A stretch of 37,157 nt of DNA from Deltaproteobacteria bacterium. GTDB lineage: Bacteria; Desulfobacterota; Desulfobulbia; Desulfobulbales; VMSU01. Position 1 is the stretch's first letter. Each line of letters starts with the position of its first letter. The notes under the pieces were generated by a model. It saw only the letters and a program-made list of their open reading frames with translations, had not been told where the DNA came from and did no database searches. Location: assembly GCA_021782655.1 (NCBI GenBank), contig JAJXUT010000014.1:1-37157 (forward strand), in the 5' to 3' direction. A program made the position numbers and the translations under genes. This document shows, piece by piece, positions 1 to 8,342 of the stretch.

Positions 1-2126
1 GCGTGGCGGGTATCCTCGACGGCGTAGGCGCCCTTGTAGCCGTCGTAATCCTCGGGCTTGCCGTCCGAGAGGGTGACGAGCAACCGCACCCGGGCCTCGA
101 CCCCGGCCAGGATGGTGGTGGCATGGCGGATGGCGGGCCCCATGCGGGTGTACTCCTGGGGGGTGATGGCAGCGATCCGGCCCTTGATGGTCTCGCTGTA
201 GGGCTCGTCGAACTCCTTGATGCGGAAGATCTCGCACCTGAGCCGCCGCATCCCGGAAAAGCCGTAGATGGCGTAGCGGTCGCCCAGGACGCGCAGGCTC
301 TCGCACATCAGGATCAGGGACTCCCGCAGCGCCAGGCTGACCCAACCCTCGGTAGAGGAGGACATGTCGAGCAGGAAGAGGGCGGCGATCTGACGGTCGT
401 TCCTTTGCAGGCGGACGAACAGCCGCTCGGAAGGCGCCCGCCCGGCCTTGAGATCGGCCACTGCCTCCACCGCCGCGTCGAGGTCGATGTCGCTGCCCTC
501 CCGCTGCCGCCGGACAAAGGTCTCCTGGATGCTCATCATCTCGAACTGCCGCCTAAGCGTCGTCAGCACCCCCCGGTATTTACTTAAGGTATGGGCCACG
601 AAGTTGCCCGCCACCGGGGCGATCTCCTTGAGCCGCACCTGACACCAGCGTTTGCGGAATCCCAGCCGCCGGTAGTCCCACTCGTCGTAGGCCAGGGGGC
701 CGGCGGCCAAGGAACTGTCCGCCTCCTCCGCCGGGCTCACCCCCTGCTCCAGCCCCTGGCCGGCCCGCCCGGCGGCGCTGACCACCGCCTGGCCCGACAG
801 CCGCCCCTCCGCCGTCGCCATCTCCCGGAGCAGGCCCTTTAGCTCCTCGGTCAGTTCAAACTCCATGCCCCCCACCCGCAGCACCCCGGCGGCCAGCCGC
901 AACTCCAGCTCCTCGGGCCTGATCTCGGCCCCAGGCCGCAGGTCGAGCAGATTGCCGGCCTCTTTGGACAAGGCGGGCCGCTCCCTCGGTTCGCCGTTAT
1001 CCTCTAACTCCTCCTCGCGGTCGGCCGGGGATAGGCTGGGGGTGGCCGGCGTCCGCCCCAGGGCCTGGGCCAGCTTCTCCTCCAACGCCTCCCGCCGCCG
1101 CTCCATGCCCTGGTAGGCCTCGGCGACCGCCAGCCTGCCCATGAAGGGCAAGGCCGGTTCCCGGCGATACGGCCCCGGCAGACGGGCGGCATGCTCATAC
1201 AGCCGCCGGGTCAGGTCCAGGCTCTGCTCGGCGGCGCGGCCCGGATGCCGATGACGATCCAGTAACCGGACAATCGCCTCGGGCAGGGAGGCCTCCGTCT
1301 CGTCTTCACCCCTGAGCAAAAAACGCCGCAAGGCCCGCACGAATCCCGCCTGGTCGCAGGCCGCGTCAATCGCGTCCAGCCCAAGGGCCAGGGCCGGCGC
1401 AAGTCTGGCGAAATCGGCCATCAGGCCTGGGAAATCACGACGGAAACGGGCCAGGATCCGTACCGCCTCGGCCAGATAGAATAGGTCGGCGGCCAGTGGC
1501 GGCTCGGGGAAGGAGGCGAGAAAGGCGGCCAACGGACGCGGCTCGCGCCGGCCCTGCTCCTGGGCGCGAAAGGTTCCCAGCCGCTCCAGGGAGAGCAGGA
1601 AGGTGACGGTGAACTTGTAGAACAGGAAGTTAAGCTCGGGCTCCGGAAGGAGCTCGCACTCGGCGGGAAGAGAGATGACGCTGATGTCGAAGCTCGCCTC
1701 GCCCGAGGCGGCCAGCCTGACCTCCCGGCCCAAGAGGCCGCAGGCGTAAGGCAGGAGCCGGGACTCGACCTCGGCCAGCCGCACCCCCGCCTGGCCCCGC
1801 AGCTGGCAGAGAAAATTCTCCTCCACCTCGGCCAGGAAGACCTGCGCCGCCCTAAGGCCCTCGGCCTCGTAAACGTCAAGCGCCGCCTTGACCCAGGCGG
1901 GAAACTGACTGGGCCGCAGACAATCGCCCGCCTTATCCGCCTGCTCGACCAAGGTATGATAAAGGGCGTAGCTCACCGGCCAGACGACCGGCAACTGCCG
2001 TAGCACCTCCCGCCGCACTTCAGGCCGCAGGCGGGCCAGCCGCTCGGCCAGCTCCTGCCGCTCCCAGTCCGCCAGATCCTCACCCAGGAGGACGGCCAGT
2101 TGCGCGTTAACCCGCTCGACGCTCAT
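1..2126 (-). CDS. norD: NorD/CbbO-like VWA-domain protein (3' end cut by window edge)
   Basis: The frame is open from an ATG at 2126 to the left edge, giving 708 codons without a stop, so only the extreme C-terminus is missing. The last third is a von Willebrand factor A domain. Its metal-ion-dependent adhesion motif DMSSS lies at residues 587-591, and it is followed by GFSGM, IKEFDEPYS, EYTRMGPAIRHA and LSDGKPEDYDGY, all hallmarks of the NorD/CbbO family. The first 450 residues are helical and acidic, with no signal peptide or membrane segment. In known systems NorD/CbbO works with a NorQ/CbbQ AAA+ ring to remodel and activate a metalloenzyme (nitric oxide reductase or RuBisCO). The norQ-like gene ends 29 bases upstream, so the two are probably co-transcribed. 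No NorBC or RuBisCO gene is in view, so the client is unknown. Confidence 0.85.
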   Translation of the reverse strand, partial: MSVERVNAQLAVLLGEDLADWERQELAERLARLRPEVRREVLRQLPVVWPVSYALYHTLVEQADKAGDCLRPSQFPAWVKAALDVYEAEGLRAAQVFLAEVEENFLCQLRGQAGVRLAEVESRLLPYACGLLGREVRLAASGEASFDISVISLPAECELLPEPELNFLFYKFTVTFLLSLERLGTFRAQEQGRREPRPLAAFLASFPEPPLAADLFYLAEAVRILARFRRDFPGLMADFARLAPALALGLDAIDAACDQAGFVRALRRFLLRGEDETEASLPEAIVRLLDRHRHPGRAAEQSLDLTRRLYEHAARLPGPYRREPALPFMGRLAVAEAYQGMERRREALEEKLAQALGRTPATPSLSPADREEELEDNGEPRERPALSKEAGNLLDLRPGAEIRPEELELRLAAGVLRVGGMEFELTEELKGLLREMATAEGRLSGQAVVSAAGRAGQGLEQGVSPAEEADSSLAAGPLAYDEWDYRRLGFRKRWCQVRLKEIAPVAGNFVAHTLSKYRGVLTTLRRQFEMMSIQETFVRRQREGSDIDLDAAVEAVADLKAGRAPSERLFVRLQRNDRQIAALFLLDMSSSTEGWVSLALRESLILMCESLRVLGDRYAIYGFSGMRRLRCEIFRIKEFDEPYSETIKGRIAAITPQEYTRMGPAIRHATTILAGVEARVRLLVTLSDGKPEDYDGYKGAYAVEDTRH

Positions 2127-2155
2127 CGGGGATAGGCCCACAAGGCGCCGAACCG

Positions 2156-2968
2156 TCAGAAGATCGCCGAGATCATGTCGTTGATGGCCTTCCCCAGTTC
2201 GTGGTCGTCGGTCAGGGGCTCGGCTATCGCCACCCGGCAGGCCAGGCGGGCCAGGGTTCCGCCCCGGATCAGCAAGGCGGCGTGGATCAAAAGCCGGGTG
2301 CTCGCCCCCTCCTGTAGGCCCGCGTCCTTCATCCCCCTGGTCAGGGCCGCCAGCCGCACCAACGAGCTGGCAATCTCCCCTGGCACCCCGGTCTCGGAAA
2401 CGACTATCTCCGTCTCCAACTCCGGGGGCGGATAGCCGAACTCCACCGCCAGGAAACGCTGGCGGGTGGAGATCTTGAGGTCCTTCAAGACGCTCTGGTA
2501 ACCGGGGTTGTAGGATACCGCCAGACAGAACTCCGGCGGGGCGATCAAGAGCTCGCCCAGTTTCTCGATGGGCAACTCGCGGCGGTCGTCGGCCAGGGGA
2601 TGGATCACCACCAGGGTGTCCTTCCTGGCCTCGACGATCTCGTCCAGATAGCAGATGGCCCCGGCCCGCACCGCCAAGGTCAACGGGCCGTCCACCCATA
2701 CCGCCTCCCCGGCCTTAATCAGGTAGCGGCCCACCAGATCGCTGGTGGACAGGTCGTCGTGGCAGGAGACGGTGATCAGGGGCCGCTTGAGCTCCCAGGC
2801 CAGATGCCGCATGAAACGGGTCTTGCCGCAGCCGGTGGGGCCCTTGAGCATCAGGGGGATCCGGTGTTGATAGGCCGCCCGGGCAATCTCCAGCTCCTGA
2901 CCCTGGGGCAGGTAATAGGGCTCCTCCTCGATCAGGTGCCCGGCGAGTCGTTCACGGTGCAGGGACAT
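2156..2968 (-). CDS. norQ: NorQ/CbbQ-type MoxR AAA+ ATPase
   Basis: This 270-aa protein is a MoxR-family AAA+ ATPase of the NorQ/CbbQ group. Walker A is GPTGCGKT (residues 43-50) and Walker B is ICYLDE (105-110). The segment CHDDLSTSDLVGRY after Walker A and the helix-2 insert region are typical of CbbQ and NorQ. The C-terminal part (about 190-270) matches the CbbQ/NorQ C-terminal helical domain. A clear ribosome site, AAAGGAG, sits 5 bases before the ATG. It should form a hexameric remodeller with the downstream NorD-like protein. The pair lies beside a gliding-type ABC operon and not beside nitric oxide reductase or RuBisCO, so NorQ is a family label and not a proven role. Confidence 0.88.
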   Translation of the reverse strand: MSLHRERLAGHLIEEEPYYLPQGQELEIARAAYQHRIPLMLKGPTGCGKTRFMRHLAWELKRPLITVSCHDDLSTSDLVGRYLIKAGEAVWVDGPLTLAVRAGAICYLDEIVEARKDTLVVIHPLADDRRELPIEKLGELLIAPPEFCLAVSYNPGYQSVLKDLKISTRQRFLAVEFGYPPPELETEIVVSETGVPGEIASSLVRLAALTRGMKDAGLQEGASTRLLIHAALLIRGGTLARLACRVAIAEPLTDDHELGKAINDMISAIF

Positions 2969-2973
2969 GACAA

Positions 2974-3022
2974 CTCCTTTGTAAGGTCGGGATGGCGTTT
3001 ATACCCGGCCCTCGCCAGGCGA
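2974..3022 (-). promoter_or_regulatory. Candidate norQ promoter and RBS with a small palindrome
   Basis: On the minus strand a TATAAA box (plus positions 2998-3003) lies about 30 bases before the norQ start, followed by the ribosome site AAAGGAG (2974-2980). No good -35 hexamer is present. An 11-base palindrome, TCGCCAGGCGA (3012-3022), sits just upstream of the -10 box, where a regulator could bind. Evidence is by eye only. Confidence 0.3.
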
Positions 3023-3068
3023 AAGGGCAAGGCAACACGGCAAGACCTGCGGAACACAGGCACTCTGA

Positions 3069-4091
3069 CTATTTTCTATCCTTGACGGACGGGGAACTCT
3101 TGCCGGCCCCGGCGGCGGGCGGGGCAGGCGCCGCCGGGGAGCCTTTACCGCTGTCCTTGCCCTCCGGGCCGGGTTTTGCGGCCAGCAGGGAATCGGCCTT
3201 GGCAGTCAACAGCTCCTTGATCGCATACTCCTTGACCTTGGCGTACAGCGGACTGGCCGAGGATTTAATGGGCTGATCCAGGTCACCCGGCTTGTCCTTG
3301 TCCCAGATCTGGATGGTCAGGGGCGTCCCGCCCTTGGCCTCCCGGCAGGTGATGGTGGCCACTGGCTGACCCTTGGGGTTGAAGTCCTTGGGCAGATAGG
3401 AGGAGATGGTCACCTGGGTGGCGGCGTTGAGCAGGGTCTCCAACGGGTGGCGGTCCAGGGCCGCGTCCGGCTTGCCGGCCAGCCGCCAGTCCTGCTGGTC
3501 GTGACGCAGCTCGATGCCGCCCTGGGCGTTGGCGATGGTAAGCGCGGAGAGCTCCGCCGCCGGCAGGTTCACGTACTTGGTCTGCCACCAGGAGTCCTGC
3601 TCCGCCAGTACCTCCCAGGCGGCTAGGTCGCTGACCTGGTACACCTCTTTGGCCCCGGCCAGCCGCAGGTGGATGGACTTGGCGCTCGGGGCCGTGCCCA
3701 GGTAGAAGACGATCTGCTTGCCGTTGGCCTTAAGGGCCACCTTGCGGTTGAAGTCGCTATCCGCCACCTTCAGCCGGGCGTAGCTGGACGGGGTCTGGCT
3801 CACCAGCCGCGAGGCCTTCATGGCGGCGAACTTCTTGAGCAGGGTCTCGATCTTCTCCTGGTCGGCGGGGTAGTCGCTGCCGCTGATCTGCCAGTCCTTG
3901 CCCTTGGCCAGGGTCAGTGTCTTGCCCAGGCCGTCGGTGATGGCGAGGGAGGTGACCGACTCCGGCGCCAGATCCTTGATGATCGCCACCGCCGGCGGGG
4001 CCTGGTTCTGGCCGGGCCGGTAAAGGTAGGCGACTAGGCCCGCCTGCAAGATCAACAGCACCGCCAGGACGATATTCTTCGTGTTCTTCAT
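3069..4091 (-). CDS. DUF4340-containing membrane-anchored protein
   Basis: This 340-aa protein has an N-terminal hydrophobic helix (residues about 7-24) followed by a periplasmic-type domain that resembles the repeated DUF4340 fold: a short strand-rich unit ending in a WQ(I/V)SG-type motif, an ETLLKKF helix, and a second copy with WRLAG further on. The last 35 residues are a low-complexity Pro/Ala/Gly/Lys tail. Its ATG follows AAAGGAAG, and it starts 15 bases after the GldFG-like gene ends, so it belongs to the same operon. DUF4340 proteins commonly accompany GldF/GldG-type ABC systems. Their biochemical role is not established. The domain assignment is from motif resemblance. Confidence 0.75.
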   Translation of the reverse strand: MKNTKNIVLAVLLILQAGLVAYLYRPGQNQAPPAVAIIKDLAPESVTSLAITDGLGKTLTLAKGKDWQISGSDYPADQEKIETLLKKFAAMKASRLVSQTPSSYARLKVADSDFNRKVALKANGKQIVFYLGTAPSAKSIHLRLAGAKEVYQVSDLAAWEVLAEQDSWWQTKYVNLPAAELSALTIANAQGGIELRHDQQDWRLAGKPDAALDRHPLETLLNAATQVTISSYLPKDFNPKGQPVATITCREAKGGTPLTIQIWDKDKPGDLDQPIKSSASPLYAKVKEYAIKELLTAKADSLLAAKPGPEGKDSGKGSPAAPAPPAAGAGKSSPSVKDRK

Positions 4092-4106
4092 GGTCTTCCT
4101 TTCTCG

Positions 4107-7055
4107 TTAAATCAGGGGCCGTTCCTTCCGCCGCCGCCAACCGCCGTACAGGCTGACCGCCAAGAGCGCCAGCAGTGCCCCGCCGTAGTTTAGCCACTCC
4201 ACCAGGGCCTGCCGCTGCCGGCTCATCGGCTCAAGCAGCCGGGCGTAAGTCCCCCGCGAACGAATCCGCAAAAGGTCCTCGTCCTCCACCGACCAGTCAA
4301 CCAGGTTCTGCAACAAGGTCAAGCTGTTCAGATAACGATCCTGACTCATCGACTGGGAGATGCTAAACACCGTGTCATTCACGAAATCGGCGCTGCCCAC
4401 CACCGCCAGCCGGGCCGAATCCGGCGACTGCTTGATCACCGGCTCCTCGGGCAGGCTAACCTTCTCCTGCTCTTGGCCCTGGGCCTTGGCTAGCGGCGTC
4501 TTGTCGTCAGCCGGGCCGAGTGACTCCTCCTTGCCATTCCGTCCGGCGGCCTTCTCCTTGGCCTTTGCCTTGTCCTTGGCCGCCTGACGCGGGTCGGGCC
4601 GATCGGCGAAGTAGCTGGGGAAGGCCCCCTGGCTGCTCACCGCCAGCAGCTTGGCGCTCATCGGCTGGCCGGGCGGGGCGAAACCCAGATCCGGGTAGCG
4701 CTGGAAGTCGGGCTGGATATCCAACCCGGCCGTGGTCCAGGAGTTGGGGCTAGACTTGAGCAGTTCCACCACCTTGCGGCCCTTGGCCTGCTCGTCCACC
4801 TTCAACGGCGACACCCAGTTCAAGGTCACCGCCGGCAGGTTGGCCACCACCGGGCTGCCCTTGGCCATGCCGCTGGCGCGCACATCGACAAAAAACGGGT
4901 AGTTGATCTGCCGGATCTCCTGCACCGTAAGCCCCCCCAGGTTGCGGGTCACCGGGATGGGGAAGGGCTCGTTCTGCTGATCCATGACCAGCTTGTCCTC
5001 CACCGTGATCCCGTAATGGGCCAGCAGGTCGTCAATGCCGCCCGCCGCCTTCTTCACCGCCAGGGTCTGGGAGTACGGGGTCAGGTCGAGCAGATAGTTG
5101 CCGGCTAAGGCCACCACCGCCCCCCCCCGCATCAGGTACTGATCGACGGCGAAACGGGACAGGTCATCCATGCCCTGCGGGGCCGCCAGGAGCAAAACGT
5201 CGATGTTGTCCGGCACCCGGCCCGAGCGCAGATCCACCTTGGTCACGTTGTAGTTCTCAACCAACGCCTTCTCAATCGTCCGGTAGTTGTCCTGGGGCGG
5301 CGGCTGACCCATCATCGCCATCTGGGGAGGCGTCTCCGGCGACGGCGTCCACAGCCCCACGGTCTTTAAGAACCCCGACGAGCTGCGCTTCAAGATGGCC
5401 TCCACCTCCTTTCTGACCTCGGCCTCGCCCATGTCGGCAGCGAGATAGACCCGCTCGTTCTTGCCCTCCCCGGCGGTCAAGAACAGGTAGAGGTAGAAGG
5501 TGTCCTGGGAAAAGAAGGACACCGGCATCGCCTCGACGCCGAAGCGTTTCTTGATCTCGGCCTGCTTTTGGGGGTCGTTGCCGGGGTCAATGGTCTCGTA
5601 CTCCAGCTTGCCGCCCGACTCTTTGACCAGGGTCTTGGCCGCCGCGTCGATGGCGGCGGGCAGCTTGGCCAGTTGCTCGGGCAGGCTGGCCTTAGAGACC
5701 ACGGCGGTCAAGGTAATTTTACCCTTGACCTTCTCAAAAATTCCCCCCAGGCTCTGAAAGCCGTACACCGCCTTCTTGATCGACTTGGTCAGGTCATACT
5801 CCAGGTTACGCAGCCGGACGTCGATCTGGCCGTCGGGCCGGGGCTGCACCTCGATGATGTCGTTGAAGCCCAGGGTGACGTGCTGGTCGCCGTACTTGAC
5901 CAGGATATTGAAGTAGGAGTTGACCACCGAGGCCTCGTAGCGACCCGCCACCTGGAAGGGCACCGGCTTGATGCCATACTGCTGGTTGGCCTCGGCCTCC
6001 ATGTTCGGGTGATACTTGGGATCGACGAACTCCACCTTGACCTTGCCCCCGGAGGCGATGGCGTACTCCCGCAGCATGTCCTTGATCCTGGGCACCAGCG
6101 GCGAGAGCAGGGGGTGGGTCTTCTCCGAGAAATATCCCCGCAGCAGAAGCGGATCGGGAAGGTTCTTGATCAGGTCGCGGCTGGTCTGGGAGAGGGTGTA
6201 GTCGCGGTTTTCGGTCAGGTCCAGACGCAGGGTGTTGATCTTGTTCAGCCAGAGGTTCAAGGCCAGGAGGTTGGCGGCAATCAGGGTCACGGCCAGCACC
6301 CGGCCCCGCCGGTAGTGGACGGTGTTCTGGCCGCCGCTCCAGCGCTTGCGATCCAGGGAGAGGACGTTTAAGAGCAGGAACAGAAAGGTCAGGGAGGCGT
6401 AATAGGCCAAGTCGCGCACGTCCAGCACCCCCCGCTCGATGCTGGCGAAACGGCTGCCAGTGCCCAGGTCGCGGAGCAGGTCGCCGGCGGTGTTGCCCAT
6501 GAAGTGGGTGAGGCCGCTGGAGCCCAGGATGTAGAGCAGGCCGCTTAAGAGCACCGTGAGGATCAGGGCCACGATCTGGTTATCGGTGCGGGAGGATACG
6601 TAGAGCCCGATGGCGATGTAGGTCGAGGCCATGAGCATTGCCCCCAGGTAGCCGCCGATCACCGGCCCCCAGTCCAGGGGCCCGAGCAGGGAAACGGTGA
6701 GCGGCAGACCGAAGGTGAGGATCAGCGCCACCCCCACCAGGACCAGCACCGCCAGGAACTTGCCCAGCACCAGGTCCCAGAGCCGCACCGGCAGGGTAAG
6801 CAGGATCTCCAGGGTGCCCATCCGCTGCTCCTCGCTCCACTGGCGCATGGTGAGCGCCGCGACCAGGAAGACCATCAGGCTGGGCATCCAGCGAAACAGA
6901 GGCCTGACGTCGGCGGTGTTGCGGGCGAAGAAGGCCTCCAGCCAGAAGAAAGAAAACATCGTGGCCAGCAAAAAGGCGCCGATGAACAACGCCGCCATCG
7001 GCGAGCCGAAATAGGCCTTTAGCTCTTTCTTGGTGATCGACAGCGTCTGACTCAT
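4107..7055 (-). CDS. Fused ABC-2 permease / GldG-like auxiliary protein
   Basis: At 982 aa this is about the summed length of a GldF-type permease and a GldG-type auxiliary protein. Residues about 1-240 form an ABC-2 permease with several hydrophobic helices and the motif EEQRMGTLEILLTLPV, which is typical of this class. A further helix near residue 255 leads into a large periplasmic GldG-like region (DLTENRDYTLSQTSRDLI, then DLRSGRVPDNIDVLLLAAP and MRGGAVVALAGNYL). A final helix with an RRRKE tail closes the protein. A charged Lys/Glu/Ala linker lies near residues 815-860. The start overlaps the ATPase gene's stop by 4 bases. The system likely exports or moves something across the inner membrane. 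In Bacteroidetes the relatives serve gliding, but their role in this lineage is unknown. Confidence 0.82.
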   Translation of the reverse strand: MSQTLSITKKELKAYFGSPMAALFIGAFLLATMFSFFWLEAFFARNTADVRPLFRWMPSLMVFLVAALTMRQWSEEQRMGTLEILLTLPVRLWDLVLGKFLAVLVLVGVALILTFGLPLTVSLLGPLDWGPVIGGYLGAMLMASTYIAIGLYVSSRTDNQIVALILTVLLSGLLYILGSSGLTHFMGNTAGDLLRDLGTGSRFASIERGVLDVRDLAYYASLTFLFLLLNVLSLDRKRWSGGQNTVHYRRGRVLAVTLIAANLLALNLWLNKINTLRLDLTENRDYTLSQTSRDLIKNLPDPLLLRGYFSEKTHPLLSPLVPRIKDMLREYAIASGGKVKVEFVDPKYHPNMEAEANQQYGIKPVPFQVAGRYEASVVNSYFNILVKYGDQHVTLGFNDIIEVQPRPDGQIDVRLRNLEYDLTKSIKKAVYGFQSLGGIFEKVKGKITLTAVVSKASLPEQLAKLPAAIDAAAKTLVKESGGKLEYETIDPGNDPQKQAEIKKRFGVEAMPVSFFSQDTFYLYLFLTAGEGKNERVYLAADMGEAEVRKEVEAILKRSSSGFLKTVGLWTPSPETPPQMAMMGQPPPQDNYRTIEKALVENYNVTKVDLRSGRVPDNIDVLLLAAPQGMDDLSRFAVDQYLMRGGAVVALAGNYLLDLTPYSQTLAVKKAAGGIDDLLAHYGITVEDKLVMDQQNEPFPIPVTRNLGGLTVQEIRQINYPFFVDVRASGMAKGSPVVANLPAVTLNWVSPLKVDEQAKGRKVVELLKSSPNSWTTAGLDIQPDFQRYPDLGFAPPGQPMSAKLLAVSSQGAFPSYFADRPDPRQAAKDKAKAKEKAAGRNGKEESLGPADDKTPLAKAQGQEQEKVSLPEEPVIKQSPDSARLAVVGSADFVNDTVFSISQSMSQDRYLNSLTLLQNLVDWSVEDEDLLRIRSRGTYARLLEPMSRQRQALVEWLNYGGALLALLAVSLYGGWRRRKERPLI

Positions 7056-7990
7056 CGTCCGCCTCCAACCGTGCTGGTTAGTTCGTTAAATACCGCCTCT
7101 AGCGTCCGGGTCTCGTGCCGCAACTCCCAAAGCGGCCAGTCCTGGGTCTTGGCCAGCTTGAAGATGGCCGGGCAGAGCGCCAGGCCGTCGCCGTCGCCCC
7201 GCACCCTGAACATCACCGCGTCGGCCCGCTCGTCCATATCCACCCTGGTGACGCCGGGCATCCCGGCCAGGGCCGTCCTGATCGCCTCCGCCTGACCGGA
7301 TTTGGCGACCGTGAGCAGGGCCTGGGGGGTGGCGGCCATCTCCGAGAGCTTGGCGTCGGCCTTGAGTTCTCCCTGGATCAGGATCAGGGCCCGGTCGCAG
7401 GTGGCCTCCACCTCGGAGAGGATATGGGTCGAGACCATGACCGTGCTGCTTTTCGACAGGGTGCGGATCAGCCTTCTCACCTCGACGATCTGGGTGGGGT
7501 CGAGACCGTTGGTGGGCTCGTCCAGGATCAGAAGCCGGGGCCGGTGCAAGATGGCCTGGGCCAGGCCCACCCGTTGCCGGTAGCCCTTGCTCAAGGCGCC
7601 TATAGGGGTGACCAGCCGCTCCATCAACCCCACGGCGGTGACCGCCTCGCCGATCCGCGCCCGCTGCTCGGCCTCTGGGATGCGCCGCAGCTCGGCGATC
7701 ATCTTGAGGTAGGACTGCACGGTGAGTTCGGGATAGATGGGGGCGTTCTCCGGCAGGTAGCCGATCAGCTCCTGCACCTTCTCGGTCTCGGTCAAGACAT
7801 CGAAACCACCCACCCTGGCGGTGCCCGAGGAGGGGTGCAGAAAACCGGTGATGATCTTCATCAGGGTGGTCTTACCCGCCCCGTTCGGCCCCAAGAGACC
7901 AATGATCTCGCCCGGACGGATGGCAAACGACACCCCGCTCAGGGCCGCTACCTCGGCATAGTTCTTACAGAGTTCCTTGACCTCAATCAT
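7052..7990 (-). CDS. ABC transporter ATP-binding protein (GldA-like)
   Basis: This 312-aa protein carries a complete nucleotide-binding domain: Walker A GPNGAGKTT (34-42), the Q-loop region GYLPENAPIY, signature LSKGYRQRVGLAQ (about 132-144) and Walker B LLILDEPTNGLDP followed by the STHILSE switch histidine. The final 90 residues form the C-terminal accessory domain seen in ABC-2 exporters. It starts with an AAGGGA ribosome site. Its stop overlaps the permease start, so it should supply ATP hydrolysis for the fused GldFG-like protein and DUF4340 partner downstream. It is the first gene of the minus-strand operon and faces the divergent SpmAB-like gene. Confidence 0.9.
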   Translation of the reverse strand: MIEVKELCKNYAEVAALSGVSFAIRPGEIIGLLGPNGAGKTTLMKIITGFLHPSSGTARVGGFDVLTETEKVQELIGYLPENAPIYPELTVQSYLKMIAELRRIPEAEQRARIGEAVTAVGLMERLVTPIGALSKGYRQRVGLAQAILHRPRLLILDEPTNGLDPTQIVEVRRLIRTLSKSSTVMVSTHILSEVEATCDRALILIQGELKADAKLSEMAATPQALLTVAKSGQAEAIRTALAGMPGVTRVDMDERADAVMFRVRGDGDGLALCPAIFKLAKTQDWPLWELRHETRTLEAVFNELTSTVGGGR

Positions 7991-8139
7991 GACGTTCCCT
8001 TTTGCGCGAAAAATTCGGCGGAGTTGGAAGGATAAGGAGGAGGATGCCGCACGGGATGCTCGCTTCCTGCCGGGAAGAGGGGGGAGAGGCGGGTATCACC
8101 TGTGCGCTGTGCCCTTAAATACACAGGAAGATGGCGCCA

Positions 8140-8168
8140 TATTTAGCACTCGCCGAGAGGTTTGGCAA
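8140..8168 (-). promoter_or_regulatory. Candidate sigma-70 promoter for the ABC operon
   Basis: On the minus strand TTGCCA (plus 8163-8168) is separated by 17 bases from TAAATA (plus 8140-8145). The -35 box is close to consensus and the -10 box is weak. It would give a leader of about 140 bases before the ABC ATPase start at 7990. Confidence 0.3.
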
Positions 8169-8221
8169 GGGGTAAGGGCAGGGGCGAGTTGCAAGGCTCA
8201 AGGGGCAAGGGCTACGAGGGC

Positions 8222-8249
8222 TTGACAAAAAAGCGGATCTGGTTTTAAT
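8222..8249 (+). promoter_or_regulatory. Candidate sigma-70 promoter for the SpmAB-like gene
   Basis: A perfect TTGACA (8222-8227) is followed after 16 bases by TTTAAT (8244-8249), one mismatch from TATAAT. Transcription would begin near 8256, leaving about 87 bases before the start codon at 8343. Confidence 0.5.
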
Positions 8250-8342
8250 CCGGTCAACATGCCTCCCGCGCCGCTCGCCTCGCTCTTCTTCTCTGCCCGT
8301 TCCTTGCTTACCGGAACCCCTTACCCTTAAACAAACCCGGCC

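Larger units (their letters stand above)
7991..8342. other. Divergent intergenic region with promoters and a G-rich tract
   Basis: These 352 bases separate the ABC operon (minus) from the SpmAB-like gene (plus). No credible gene is visible: the open frame running through it is a shadow of the ABC ATPase. It holds a candidate promoter on each strand (separate entries) and a run of G-tracts at 8169-8211 (GGGGTAAGGGCAGGGG, then another GGGG and GGG). A GGGTAAGGG element near 8170 has its inverted copy CCCTTACCC near 8320. Confidence 0.5.

Noticed and set aside
1-587. Plus-strand open frame at the left edge
   Set aside because: It is antisense to the NorD-like VWA domain, whose MIDAS and downstream motifs are unmistakable on the other strand.
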